A DNA stretch of 64,000 bases. Source: Lentzea albida. GTDB lineage: Bacteria; Actinomycetota; Actinomycetes; Mycobacteriales; Pseudonocardiaceae. Position numbers and translations under genes: made by a program. A model generated the notes under the pieces. The model was not told the DNA's origin, made no database searches, and was given only the letters and a program-made list of their open reading frames with translations. The DNA lies in contig NZ_FOFV01000001.1 in the NCBI RefSeq assembly GCF_900111005.1, positions 620,001 through 684,000 on the forward strand, written 5' to 3'. Shown piece after piece: positions 33,384 through 41,329 of this stretch (its first letter is position 1; every line of letters begins with the position of its first letter).

Positions 33384-34935
33384 GACTCACGACTTCGGCA
33401 ATGTCCGGCTCTTCGCCCGGAGCCAGCACGACGGCGCGCTTGCCACGGCTCGCGTGAACGAGTCCTTCGGCTTTCAACTCGGCGATAGCGCGGTTGACGG
33501 TTCCGGCAGACAGGCCGTAACGGCTCTTCAGTTCGACCACCGTAGGAAGTTGGTCGCCCGGACGCAGTGCGCCGCACTTGATCGCGCCTCGAAGATCTAC
33601 GTATATCTTCTGATACGGGTTGTCGGCCGTCGGCTCCAGAGTTGTCGTGACAGCGCCGGATTCGGAAATCATGATCGGCGCTTTGGGCATCCGGGTGCCG
33701 ATGTTCCCGGCTGCACGCTGGTCCGCCTCCGAGACCCAGGCGGAGTAAACGCGCAGCGTGGTAGCGCCGCCGCCACTGTGTCCCAGGCGACCGGCAACGG
33801 TACGCACGTCGACACCTGCGGCGATTAGTTCCGTGGCGGAGTAGTGGCGCAACTGGTGGATGTTCATCTTCCACCCGAGTCGTTCGCACATGCGTCTGTA
33901 TCGCTGCGTGACAGTGTCCGGCTTGAGCCAGGTGCTGTGATCGACCGACGACGAGAAGACGCGTCCGTCCCTGTGAAGCTTGACTCCGCCGATCTCTGCT
34001 TCGGCTTTGCGCTGGTCGATGTAGGCCCGGAGAAGGCCGACGGTTTCCGGGTCGAGCGCGATGCGCCGCTGTTGGTGAGTCTTGGTGTCCTGCTCCCAGG
34101 TTTCGGCGCCGTCCTGCGCGATAGCCGTCTGAATGGACAGAACCGCGTTGTTCAGGTCGAGAAGGTCCAGCCGTAGCGCGCAGACCTCACCGCGTCGTGC
34201 GCCGGTCGTCATCGCGAGCCACACGAACATTCCCCACGGAAGGTCCTTGAACGCCTCATTGACGATCGCTGCCGCCTGTTCGGGAGTGGGCGGCTTCGGA
34301 TTCGGCTTGACCGGCTTCGGCGGTTTCGCCTGGGCGAGAGGGTTCACCTTGATCCAGCCCCAGCGAAGCGCGGAGTCGAGCGCTCCGCTCAGGCAGAAGT
34401 GAACCTGACGAACGGAGTTCTTTTCCAGCCCCTTGCACTCGTGAGGCTGGCAGTCGAGCTTCTTGCAGTCGTGGTTCTTCTCTTCGGACTTGTGCTCGAC
34501 GAACTTCCTGCCTCCGCAGTGGGTACGGCACAGTCGGAGGGTCGCGTAAAGCGAGTCGATGACTTCGCCGTCCAGCTTCGCCACCGGCAGAGCACCGACA
34601 AGCGGACGGATGTGGTTGTTGATGTACCCCTCGTAACCCTTGCGGGTGTTCCGCTTGACGTCCAGGTTCTTCAGGTAGTGGTCGAGGAGGGTGTTCACAT
34701 TCGCTTTGGTGCGTGGACTGCGCTGCTCGTCGATCTCGTTGAGAAGTCTCGTCTTGGTCTTCTCGGCTTCGTCCCAAAGATTGGGCGTGTTCTTCGGAAT
34801 CGTCTCGTTCCGGTAATTCCGGAGACCTGTCAGCGGGTCGACTCCCGCGTAGACGACCACCCTCAGCGAGCCGCTCGGCAGGACCTCGATCCGCCCGCGC
34901 TCGCGGTCCTTGGGACCTGCCTTGCGCTTGGTCAT
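33358..34935 (-). CDS. int: Tyrosine integrase with C-terminal GntR-type DNA-binding domain
   Basis: 525 residues. An N-terminal arm-binding region (20-70) and core-binding region (75-200) precede the catalytic domain with Arg247 (TTGARRGEVCALR), His360 and Arg363 (HQLRHYSATEL), His386 (GRLGHSGG) and Tyr397 (RVYSAWV). Two unusual parts stand out. Residues 136-168 are a Cys/His-rich insertion (CRTHCGG, HDCKKLDCQPHEC) that may bind zinc. Residues 438-505 are a GntR winged helix (KIYVDLRGAIKCGALRPGDQLP, LKSRYGLSAGTVNRAIAELKAEGLV). It lies beside attR and the tRNA, in the tRNA's orientation but separated from it by a strong hairpin. The GntR part could autoregulate int or add att contacts. Confidence 0.93.
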   Translation of the reverse strand: MTKRKAGPKDRERGRIEVLPSGSLRVVVYAGVDPLTGLRNYRNETIPKNTPNLWDEAEKTKTRLLNEIDEQRSPRTKANVNTLLDHYLKNLDVKRNTRKGYEGYINNHIRPLVGALPVAKLDGEVIDSLYATLRLCRTHCGGRKFVEHKSEEKNHDCKKLDCQPHECKGLEKNSVRQVHFCLSGALDSALRWGWIKVNPLAQAKPPKPVKPNPKPPTPEQAAAIVNEAFKDLPWGMFVWLAMTTGARRGEVCALRLDLLDLNNAVLSIQTAIAQDGAETWEQDTKTHQQRRIALDPETVGLLRAYIDQRKAEAEIGGVKLHRDGRVFSSSVDHSTWLKPDTVTQRYRRMCERLGWKMNIHQLRHYSATELIAAGVDVRTVAGRLGHSGGGATTLRVYSAWVSEADQRAAGNIGTRMPKAPIMISESGAVTTTLEPTADNPYQKIYVDLRGAIKCGALRPGDQLPTVVELKSRYGLSAGTVNRAIAELKAEGLVHASRGKRAVVLAPGEEPDIAEVVSLSRKRAAK

Positions 34936-35013
34936 GGTGCGACCGTACGCCCGGCTCGCACCACGCGCGGCACCACGAAACGGGCTGTAGATCGACTTCA
35001 GTCCTGACTAAAG

Positions 35014-35055
35014 ACTAAGGCCTCTGACCGATATCTGCAGGTCAGAGGCCTTAGT
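35014..35055 (-). terminator. Element-borne terminator after the tRNA-Arg gene
   Basis: ACTAAGGCCTCTGACC (35014-35029) pairs perfectly with GGTCAGAGGCCTTAGT (35040-35055): 16-bp arms and a 10-nt loop. On the minus strand it is followed by TCTTTAGTC. It takes the place of the terminator left behind at 19085-19123 and insulates int from tRNA transcription. Confidence 0.8.
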
Positions 35056-35116
35056 TTCACCCGGCGAAAGGTGGTGCCCCAGGCAGGATTCGAACCTGCG
35101 ACACACGGTTTAGGAA
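35055..35116. repeat. attR: 62-bp direct repeat inside tRNA-Arg
   Basis: Identical to 19123-19184 over 62 bases; the match stops at 35117 (A here, T after attL). It covers the tRNA from the anticodon loop to CCA, so recombination at this end keeps the tRNA intact using element-supplied 3' sequence. Confidence 0.93.
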
Positions 35117-35147
35117 ACCGATGCTCTATCCCCTGAGCTACTAGGGC
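35072..35147 (-). tRNA. tRNA-Arg (anticodon CCT)
   Basis: 76 nt with encoded CCA. The acceptor arm GCCCTAG pairs with CTGGGGC (one U-G pair), the D-arm is TAGCTCAGGGGATAGAGCA, and the anticodon loop TTCCTAA gives CCT, which reads AGG (arginine). The T-arm is CGCAGGTTCGAATCCTGCC. Its 3' part is the element's attachment sequence. Confidence 0.96.
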
Positions 35148-35343
35148 TGGCGACAGCAGTCTAGCGGGGTGCCGCCACCGAGTTGACCAGCGCCCCCGTC
35201 TAGCGCCGGCGGAGGCTGCGCCGGCGTTCGGACCGGGGGCCCGCTCACGCTCGGTGAAGAGCACCGGGCAAGGCCTGCGGCCGTTGGAGGGAAGTGAGAC
35301 AGGCCACCTTCTATCGGGCACAAACGTCAGGTAGGGAGGGCTT

Positions 35344-36180
35344 GTGAGCAGACCTTGGCCCGACTTCCGTCCTGGCCCTCTCGGTTCCCTCAAGGCCTGG
35401 TGGCGCCGGCTGGTGCCCAAGCGGGCCGACGACATCACCTTCGTGCCGCCCGTCAGCAGTCATCAGCAGGAGTTCGCCACGCCGCTCGCCAGTGCGGTGT
35501 ACGGGCTGGACTTCCAGCTGAAGCTGACTGTGGTGTGGCGCCTTGATCTGGCGACCGGGCTTCGGCACAACTCGCCTCGCAACGCTGCCATCCACCACGT
35601 TCTGCAGCGGGCGAAGGAGATCAGCTGCAAGGCGATGCTGGTGCACCACGCCGCCCTGCAGGTGCAACTGGGGGATGAGCTCGCCGTGGAACGGCAGGTG
35701 CCCGGTACGCATGTCTGGGCTCGGGCCGAGCAGGTCAAGGTCGAGGTCGACGGGGACGACCTCGAGATGGCCAAGAAGCACGTCGAGCTGTTGAGGAACT
35801 CCACGTTCAAGTTGGCCGAGCGGGATGTGGAACGGGCTGAGATCCGGTACCTGCGCGACGAGGTGCTGACGGACGTCGGGACCGCGACGATCTGGTGGTT
35901 GCAGCGCAACGGGTACCAGGTCGAGGAGGCGGTCAAGCTGGCCGATCACCTCGCCGAGCTCGTGAAGATCGCGCAGCGGGAGCCTGCCGGGCATTGGGCC
36001 GAGTCGTTGGTGAGCAGTGTCGAGCGGGCCATGCCTGAGCTGGGGGACGCTCATCGGAAGGACTTGCGGTTGCACCTGGTGAAGGCGCTCAGCGTTTACG
36101 GTGGTGAGCGGGTGGCTGCCGAGTTCGCGGACCAGATCGGGTTGCCTGCGGGCGAACGGCACAACAACGGGCACGTCTAG
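35344..36180 (+). CDS. Hypothetical actinobacterial protein
   Basis: 278 residues, not recognised. It has a basic, Pro-rich N-terminus, a region FATPLASAVYGLDFQLKLTVVWRLDLATG that could be a beta-sheet platform, and a long helical stretch (residues 140-200: DLEMAKKHVELLRNSTFKLAERDVERAEIRYLRDEVLTDVGTA). GTG 35344 has GGGAGG four bases upstream. The pattern resembles actinomycete cytoplasmic proteins with SPFH-like or coiled-coil regions, but no firm family is claimed. The FkbM methyltransferase follows ten bases later, so both are probably one operon. Confidence 0.7.
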   Translation: MSRPWPDFRPGPLGSLKAWWRRLVPKRADDITFVPPVSSHQQEFATPLASAVYGLDFQLKLTVVWRLDLATGLRHNSPRNAAIHHVLQRAKEISCKAMLVHHAALQVQLGDELAVERQVPGTHVWARAEQVKVEVDGDDLEMAKKHVELLRNSTFKLAERDVERAEIRYLRDEVLTDVGTATIWWLQRNGYQVEEAVKLADHLAELVKIAQREPAGHWAESLVSSVERAMPELGDAHRKDLRLHLVKALSVYGGERVAAEFADQIGLPAGERHNNGHV

Positions 36181-36190
36181 GCTCAGCGGG

Positions 36191-36928
36191 GTGTTGACCC
36201 AACTTCGCAGTGCCGCGGTTGTCGCCGGGTTGCAGGCGCTCGCCCGGCTCACGCCCTATGCCGAGGCGGAGCTCATCGGGCTCCGGAAGGTCGTCAGGCC
36301 CGGAGACGTCTGCATCGACGTCGGGGCCGCGTTGGGGCTGTACACGGTGACCTTGGCGAGACTGGTCGGTCCACAAGGGACTGTGCACAGCATCGAGCCG
36401 CTCGTGTTCGCGCATCCTGCCCTTTCGTACGTGTTGCGGCCCCGCGAAGGGGCGAACATCAAGCGGCATTCGGTGGCGCTTGGTGCTGAGGAGCAGGGGC
36501 GCGAGGTGATGAGCGTTCCTGTGCGGCACGGGAGTCCGGTCACTGGACGGTCGTTCCTCACGGCCGGGGCGAACGGGCTGGGGTCCAACGAGGAGTTCGA
36601 GCAGCACCTCGACGTGCTCGTGAAGACGGACACGCTCGACCACTTCGTCGAGGAGCAGGGGATCGGGCGGCTCGACTTCGTCAAGGCCGACGTCGAGGGG
36701 GCCGAGCTCAAGGTTCTCGAGGGGGCCAAGGGGACCATCGAACGGCTCAAGCCCGCTTTCCTGCTGGAGATCGAGGAACGGCACGTCGAACGGTTCGGGT
36801 ACCAGGCGAAGGACGTCGCGGACTTCCTGACCGAGCGCGGGTACCGGATGACGACGTGGCGCGGTGGTGCTTGGGTGCCGACGAACGTCATCGGGGACGA
36901 GGTCAGGAACTACCTGTTCAGGGCCTGA
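36191..36928 (+). CDS. FkbM-family methyltransferase
   Basis: 245 residues. The SAM-binding motif I is VCIDVGAALGLYTVTLARLVGPQG, followed by VHSIEPLVF and LDFVKADVEGAELKVLEGA, the FkbM signature (DVEG...LxG). Such enzymes O-methylate sugars, polyketides or glycolipids. GTG 36191 is chosen because the frame upstream overlaps the preceding gene. No biosynthetic cluster is adjacent, so the substrate is unknown. Confidence 0.9.
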   Translation: MLTQLRSAAVVAGLQALARLTPYAEAELIGLRKVVRPGDVCIDVGAALGLYTVTLARLVGPQGTVHSIEPLVFAHPALSYVLRPREGANIKRHSVALGAEEQGREVMSVPVRHGSPVTGRSFLTAGANGLGSNEEFEQHLDVLVKTDTLDHFVEEQGIGRLDFVKADVEGAELKVLEGAKGTIERLKPAFLLEIEERHVERFGYQAKDVADFLTERGYRMTTWRGGAWVPTNVIGDEVRNYLFRA

Positions 36929-36935
36929 AAAAGTA

Positions 36936-36971
36936 GAGGACGCCGACCCCTGGGGGTGGATCGGCGTCCTC
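36936..36971. terminator. Bidirectional hairpin terminator
   Basis: GAGGACGCCGA (36936-36946) and TCGGCGTCCTC (36961-36971) are perfect inverted repeats between convergent genes, with a run of A before and TCATC after. Confidence 0.8.
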
Positions 36972-36982
36972 ATCTCGAAGGC

Positions 36983-39900
36983 CTACGAGCTGTAGACCTC
37001 AAGTTCGTACAGGGAGTACCCGTACTGGCCTGACCGTTGTGTGCCGGTCAACCGCAGGTATCTCGCGTCCTGTGGTGAGAACGCTACGACATCATCGCCG
37101 CCATCGCCAGCACTTGTGGAGAAAACGTTGCGCCAGCTCGTGCCGTCATTGGAAATCTCGATGCGGTAGCCCTTGCCGAAGGCCGACTCCCAGCGCAACA
37201 CCGCGCGACCGATCCGTTGCACAGAGCCAAGGTCCACTTGTATCCATTGGTTGTCGTTCCAGTCGCTGGCCCAGCGCGTGGCCGGGTTTCCGTCGACCAC
37301 GTGCGACGGCGGGAGGGTGTTCCAGCCCGTCTCGTGTGACGACGCGGTGGCGGTGCGTCCGGCCGCCAGGTTGGTGATGTTCTGGCCCCTGCGGGACGGG
37401 AACTGCACGACCTGCTGGTAGGTCGGGCGGTTCTGCCAGTGGATCTTGTCGTGGGTGATGCCGCCCATGGCGCGGTGGATGATCGTGTCGGCGCACCACT
37501 GGTCGCCTGCGGCGCAGTCGGCGTCGCCGGGGTAGACGGCGTTCGCCGGCTTGGCCACGGCGGCCTGCAGCGAGGTCACCAGAGCGGATCGGCAACCGGA
37601 CAAAGTGCCGCCACCGCAGTAGGTCTGCGGGAAGGCTCCCTGGACCGGGTCGCCCAGGACCTTGCGCAGGTCCTTGTCGACGTAGCCCCACCAGCCGTAC
37701 TGGAACGAGGAACCCTTGTGCGGTGCCGCGCCGTGCGTGTCGGACGGGGCCTCGTCCACTTGCTGGGCGCTCACCAGCGCCCCGAACAGCCCGTCACCGA
37801 GTGACGGCTTGAACTGCGCCTCGACCAGGAGCGGCCACCAGGCATCGAGAATCCGGATGGCTTCGGCGTGGCCGTAGGCCTTGCTGCCCTTGGCGGTCTC
37901 CTTGCGCAACGAGCCGGAGCGCTGCCAGTCCTTCAGCTTCTGCACGGCCGGGGCCAGCGCCGCGTCGACGGGTGCCGACTCGACCACCCTCAGCAACTCC
38001 GGGAGCACCTGCTCGGCGCGCAGGTCGGCGACGGCCGCCTCGGCCATGGCACGGGTCAGGGACGCGCGGGTGACCTTGGTGCCGGACGCGATCAGCGCGC
38101 GCACCCTGCGGTCGAGCAGGTCGCCGCGGTGCACGGAGCTGTGGCCGAAGCCGCCGAACGTGAAGTCCTTGGCCTGCTTGTTGTTCCAGGAGATGTAGAA
38201 GTCCTGGTTGATCGAGTTCGGGTGCCCGGCGAACGGCAGGACGTCGGACGTGTTCTCGTCGCCGTTCCAGTTCACCCACTCGTACTCGGGACGGGCCCAG
38301 GTCGGCAGGTTCGGATCCACTGTGGACCGGCGGACCGGGTTCAGGCCCGAGTTGAAGTACGCCGTGTCACGGGAGTCCACGTAGAACCAGTTGAACGCGT
38401 ACCCGATCTTCGAGGCCGCCCGCTGGAAATCACCCGCCGAACGGATCGCGGACGGGTCGTTGAGCTCCTGGAACCCGATGATCGAGTCGACCTCGTGCAT
38501 GTACGTCGACCGCAGCGTCGTGTACGCGACGACCTTGCCGCCGACCGTCGCACGGCTCGTCACCAGACCGTACTTGGTCCGGAACATCACCAACGCGTAC
38601 GAACCCGCCGGCGTGCCGTCCGCGACGGTCGGCTTCCAGGCGTTCTTGCGCTCCAGGCGTTCCATCGGCAGGCAGGCGCCGTGGTACAGGTACGAGGAGG
38701 ACGCCTTCGTGGCAGGAGAACCGTCGGGGTTGCACAGCTCGACGGCGTAGGTGTCGATGATGTCCTGCGCCGACGAGGTCGCGCTCCACGAGTAGTCGAC
38801 ACCGCGGCCGAGCTGCACGTACATCGAGACGCCCGCGAACGAGACGCCGCGCGAACGGATGCCGGGGCCGTTGAGCTCCTGCAGCATGAGCAACTGCGGC
38901 GCGAAGTACCCGGTCTGCGGCCCCCACACGGCGATCGGGTTGCCGGAATCGGTGTGGGCGCCGGACACCGCGAGGGCGTTGGACATGCCGTGCTTCTTGT
39001 TCAACAGGTCGGGCGGCAGCACGCCGTCCTCGAAGATCCCGCGGGCCTTCGCCACGTCGGCCGGGGCGGGCACGGCGACGGACGCGCCCGTTCCACCCAC
39101 CTCGTCGTAGACCATCCGCTCCGGCGTGATGGAACCGCTGTCCGGGAGCGCCACGCCCTGAGGGGAAGCGGGCGAGGCCGAGTACGGGAAGGACTGTCCG
39201 TCGTGGAGGGTCAGGACGGCTTCGGGGTCGTTCTGCGCCCGGAACGCCTTCCACACCTGCTCACCGACGGCGGCGCCGTACCTGTTCTGCGCGGCCAGCT
39301 TCACCAGCGCCGACTGCACCTCACCGCCACCGCCGGCGCCGAACAGGCCGCCGACGACCGAGGCGATCGCCACCATGTCGGTCGACTTGAACGGCTGGAT
39401 GTCGTTCCAGTTCGTGATCGCGTCGGCGTGCCCGGTCAGCACGTACTCGCCGGGGAAGTTCCGCGCGGAGACGGACTGGGTGATGTAGGCGTTGATGCCC
39501 GAGATGTAGTCGTTGACGTCCGCCAACGCCTGCCGCCCGCGCTCACCGCCGTTCGCCGCCGCCGAGTCGATCTGCTTCTGCAGGTCCTCCTCGGTGTACG
39601 GGATCTGGTTGTAGAAGCTCTGCTCCAGCACCCGGTTCGACGGCGCGCCGCCGGCGAACCCGGTCAGCTGGCCGCGGCCGAGGTGGCGGAACAGGTCCAT
39701 CAGCCAGAGGCGGTCCTGCCCGGCCGCGAAACCGGCGCCGAACATCGTCCCGGACCGCGTGGTGCCGGTGATGTGCGGCATGCCGATCTTCTTGTCGCGC
39801 ACGATCGTCACGTCCGGCCGCGGCTTCACGGTGCTCTCGACCTGGTCGGACGGCACGCCGAACGACGCGTCGTTGAAGAAGTCCGTCAGCTGCGAGTTCG

Positions 39901-40180
39901 TCAGGCCGGAGTAGCCGGACACCAGGGCGTCGTACTTGCCCAGTTGGTCGGCCGAATGCGCCGGCCTGGTGCCGAACGCCTTGTGCGTGAGGATCTCGGC
40001 CAGCGTCGCGTTGCCGTTGTTGCCGGGCGGCACGATGTCGCCGCACTGGCCCAGGCAGTAGTCGTCGGCCGCGAACGCCGCGGCGCGCGGCTCCTCGGCC
40101 TGGGCGGTCGGGACGAGAAGAAGGGAGGCGGTGACGGCGGCGGTCGCCAGCAGGGTCGTCACCGGATTGGCTCTCCGCAT
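36983..40180 (-). CDS. Secreted penicillin-acylase-family hydrolase with F5/8 type C domain
   Basis: 1065 residues. Residues 1-28 are a Sec signal peptide (VTTLLATAAVTASLLLVPTAQA). The Ntn-hydrolase alpha chain follows (MPHITGTTRSGTMFGAGFAAGQDRLWLMDL, 134-163), then the self-cleavage site at Ser400 in GMSNALAVSGAHTDSGNPI, the expected beta-chain N-terminal nucleophile. The C-terminal 135 residues are a discoidin (F5/8 type C) carbohydrate-binding domain (NLAAGRTATASSHETGW, HVVDGNPATRWASDW). The family cleaves acyl amides such as beta-lactams, acyl-homoserine lactones or acylated lipopeptides. ATG 40180 has GAGAGGAG upstream; the frame before it is not signal-like. The discoidin tail suggests retention on cell wall or glycans. 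Confidence 0.92.
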   Translation of the reverse strand: MRRANPVTTLLATAAVTASLLLVPTAQAEEPRAAAFAADDYCLGQCGDIVPPGNNGNATLAEILTHKAFGTRPAHSADQLGKYDALVSGYSGLTNSQLTDFFNDASFGVPSDQVESTVKPRPDVTIVRDKKIGMPHITGTTRSGTMFGAGFAAGQDRLWLMDLFRHLGRGQLTGFAGGAPSNRVLEQSFYNQIPYTEEDLQKQIDSAAANGGERGRQALADVNDYISGINAYITQSVSARNFPGEYVLTGHADAITNWNDIQPFKSTDMVAIASVVGGLFGAGGGGEVQSALVKLAAQNRYGAAVGEQVWKAFRAQNDPEAVLTLHDGQSFPYSASPASPQGVALPDSGSITPERMVYDEVGGTGASVAVPAPADVAKARGIFEDGVLPPDLLNKKHGMSNALAVSGAHTDSGNPIAVWGPQTGYFAPQLLMLQELNGPGIRSRGVSFAGVSMYVQLGRGVDYSWSATSSAQDIIDTYAVELCNPDGSPATKASSSYLYHGACLPMERLERKNAWKPTVADGTPAGSYALVMFRTKYGLVTSRATVGGKVVAYTTLRSTYMHEVDSIIGFQELNDPSAIRSAGDFQRAASKIGYAFNWFYVDSRDTAYFNSGLNPVRRSTVDPNLPTWARPEYEWVNWNGDENTSDVLPFAGHPNSINQDFYISWNNKQAKDFTFGGFGHSSVHRGDLLDRRVRALIASGTKVTRASLTRAMAEAAVADLRAEQVLPELLRVVESAPVDAALAPAVQKLKDWQRSGSLRKETAKGSKAYGHAEAIRILDAWWPLLVEAQFKPSLGDGLFGALVSAQQVDEAPSDTHGAAPHKGSSFQYGWWGYVDKDLRKVLGDPVQGAFPQTYCGGGTLSGCRSALVTSLQAAVAKPANAVYPGDADCAAGDQWCADTIIHRAMGGITHDKIHWQNRPTYQQVVQFPSRRGQNITNLAAGRTATASSHETGWNTLPPSHVVDGNPATRWASDWNDNQWIQVDLGSVQRIGRAVLRWESAFGKGYRIEISNDGTSWRNVFSTSAGDGGDDVVAFSPQDARYLRLTGTQRSGQYGYSLYELEVYSS

Positions 40181-40631
40181 CGCGCGAAGCTCCTCTCCGT
40201 GCAGGGCAGGGCTGTTGTGACGCACGTTACTTTCCGGTACGCCTATCGCGAAAGACCTTCGCGTTTTACCGAGTGCCGCCAGAGCGCCTGTATCGATCCC
40301 GAAACCCATCAAGATCACATATGGGCAGAAACGAGTCCAATCGAGACATCTGAATCGGATTACCGAGGCCGTATCCGTGTTTCTGGTCCCACATTCCACT
40401 GAGTGGGATTTCCGTGTTTGGTCACTCAGTGTTCCGATGATCCCGCTCAACTTCAGGTGGCATGCCTACGCAGCGAAGTCGCAGCTCAATTCCGGTAACT
40501 GTGAACGCCGTCGTTGATCTCGAAAATCTGTAACCACATGATGAGATAACTGAGAATTAACGTGACCTTCGGCAGATGTACGCGAAGATCGCGAACATGA
40601 GGGAGCACGGAACGCCAATGCGGGAGGCGTC
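40181..40631. promoter_or_regulatory. Divergent control region between acylase and LuxR regulator
   Basis: 450 bp, AT-richer, no gene. TCCGTGTTT occurs twice (near 40375 and 40411), each followed by TGGTC or GGTC. Two 9-bp palindromic sites, CACTGAGTG (40397-40405) and CACTCAGTG (40423-40431), lie 26 bp apart. They may be operators for the acylase promoter. GGGAGG before 40632 is the ribosome binding site of the response regulator. Confidence 0.5.
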
Positions 40632-41279
40632 GTGATCAAGGTTCTGCTGGCCGACGACGAGGACCTCGTCCGTTCCGGCCTTCGCATGATCCTGAGCAGC
40701 GTCGGAGACATCGAAGTTGTTGCTGAGGCCGACGACGGACACCTGGTAGCCGACCTGGCGCGCCAGCACCGTCCGCACGTGGTTCTGCTCGACATCCGGA
40801 TGCGCACCTCGGACGGACTCGTGGCCCTGCGGAGGCTGCGGACCCTGCCGGACCCACCGAGGGTCTGCATCCTGACCACGTTCGACGTCGACGAGTACGT
40901 GTCGGAAGCCCTGCGCCTCGGCGCGGCCGGCTTCCTGTTGAAGGACACCGAGCCCGAACAGCTCGTCAAGGCCGTGCGCGACCTTGCGCGCGGTGGAGCG
41001 GTGCTCGACCCCGGTGTCGCGGCGAGAGTCCTCGCGGCGGTCGCCGACGGTGAACGGATGGCAGAGCCTGCACGCAGGCTCCTCCAAAGTCTGTCCGAAC
41101 GCGAGCGCGAGGTGCTCGTGCTGATCGGGCAGGGCATGTCCAACGCGGAGATCGGCGGCACCCTGCACCTGTCGGAGGCGACGGTGAAGGGCTACGTCTC
41201 GTCCGTGCTCGGCAAGATCGGCGCGGTCAACCGCGTGCAGGCCGCGCTGGTGGCCTACCGCGGCGGCCTGATCGCCTAG
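40632..41279 (+). CDS. NarL/FixJ-family response regulator, orphan
   Basis: 215 residues. The receiver domain has DDE (9-11), the phospho-acceptor Asp in VVLLDIRM, and the switch Lys in FLLKDTEPEQLV. A LuxR-type helix-turn-helix follows (LSEREREVLVLIGQGMSNAEIGGTLHLSEATVKGYVSSVLGKIGAVNRVQAALVAY). GTG 40632 has GGGAGG upstream. No histidine kinase gene is adjacent. It is divergent from the secreted acylase and could control it. Confidence 0.94.
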   Translation: MIKVLLADDEDLVRSGLRMILSSVGDIEVVAEADDGHLVADLARQHRPHVVLLDIRMRTSDGLVALRRLRTLPDPPRVCILTTFDVDEYVSEALRLGAAGFLLKDTEPEQLVKAVRDLARGGAVLDPGVAARVLAAVADGERMAEPARRLLQSLSEREREVLVLIGQGMSNAEIGGTLHLSEATVKGYVSSVLGKIGAVNRVQAALVAYRGGLIA

Positions 41280-41295
41280 AACCCACACGGGAGTC

Positions 41296-41319
41296 GTCCG
41301 CCGCAGAAGTGCGGCGGGC
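41296..41319. terminator. Hairpin between convergent genes
   Basis: GTCCGCCGC (41296-41304) pairs with GCGGCGGGC (41311-41319) with one G-U pair and a 6-nt loop, between the stops of the LuxR and GGDEF genes. Confidence 0.6.
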
Positions 41320-41329
41320 GGCCCTGGTT

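Larger units (their letters stand above)
19123..35116. mobile_element. Actinomycete integrative and conjugative element (AICE), about 16 kb
   Basis: Bounded by perfect 62-bp direct repeats within a tRNA-Arg(CCT) gene. It carries a tyrosine integrase beside attR, an excisionase, an FtsK/TraB-type translocase, DUF2637 and small membrane proteins, a WhiB protein, XRE, DUF5753 and TPR regulators, and a NUDIX hydrolase. FtsK-based double-stranded DNA transfer with tRNA integration is the defining plan of AICEs such as pSAM2. Defence cargo (Shedu, HEPN) sits next to attL. No RepSA, RepAM or prim-pol replication initiator was recognised. GC is lower in the cargo zones (19.5-22 kb and 28.6-29.7 kb) than in the conjugation core. 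Confidence 0.93.

Noticed and set aside
37868..40402. An 844-codon plus-strand open frame
   Set aside because: Antisense to the acylase; composition is Arg/Val/Gly-biased with no motif, while the minus strand has signal peptide, Ser nucleophile and discoidin domain.
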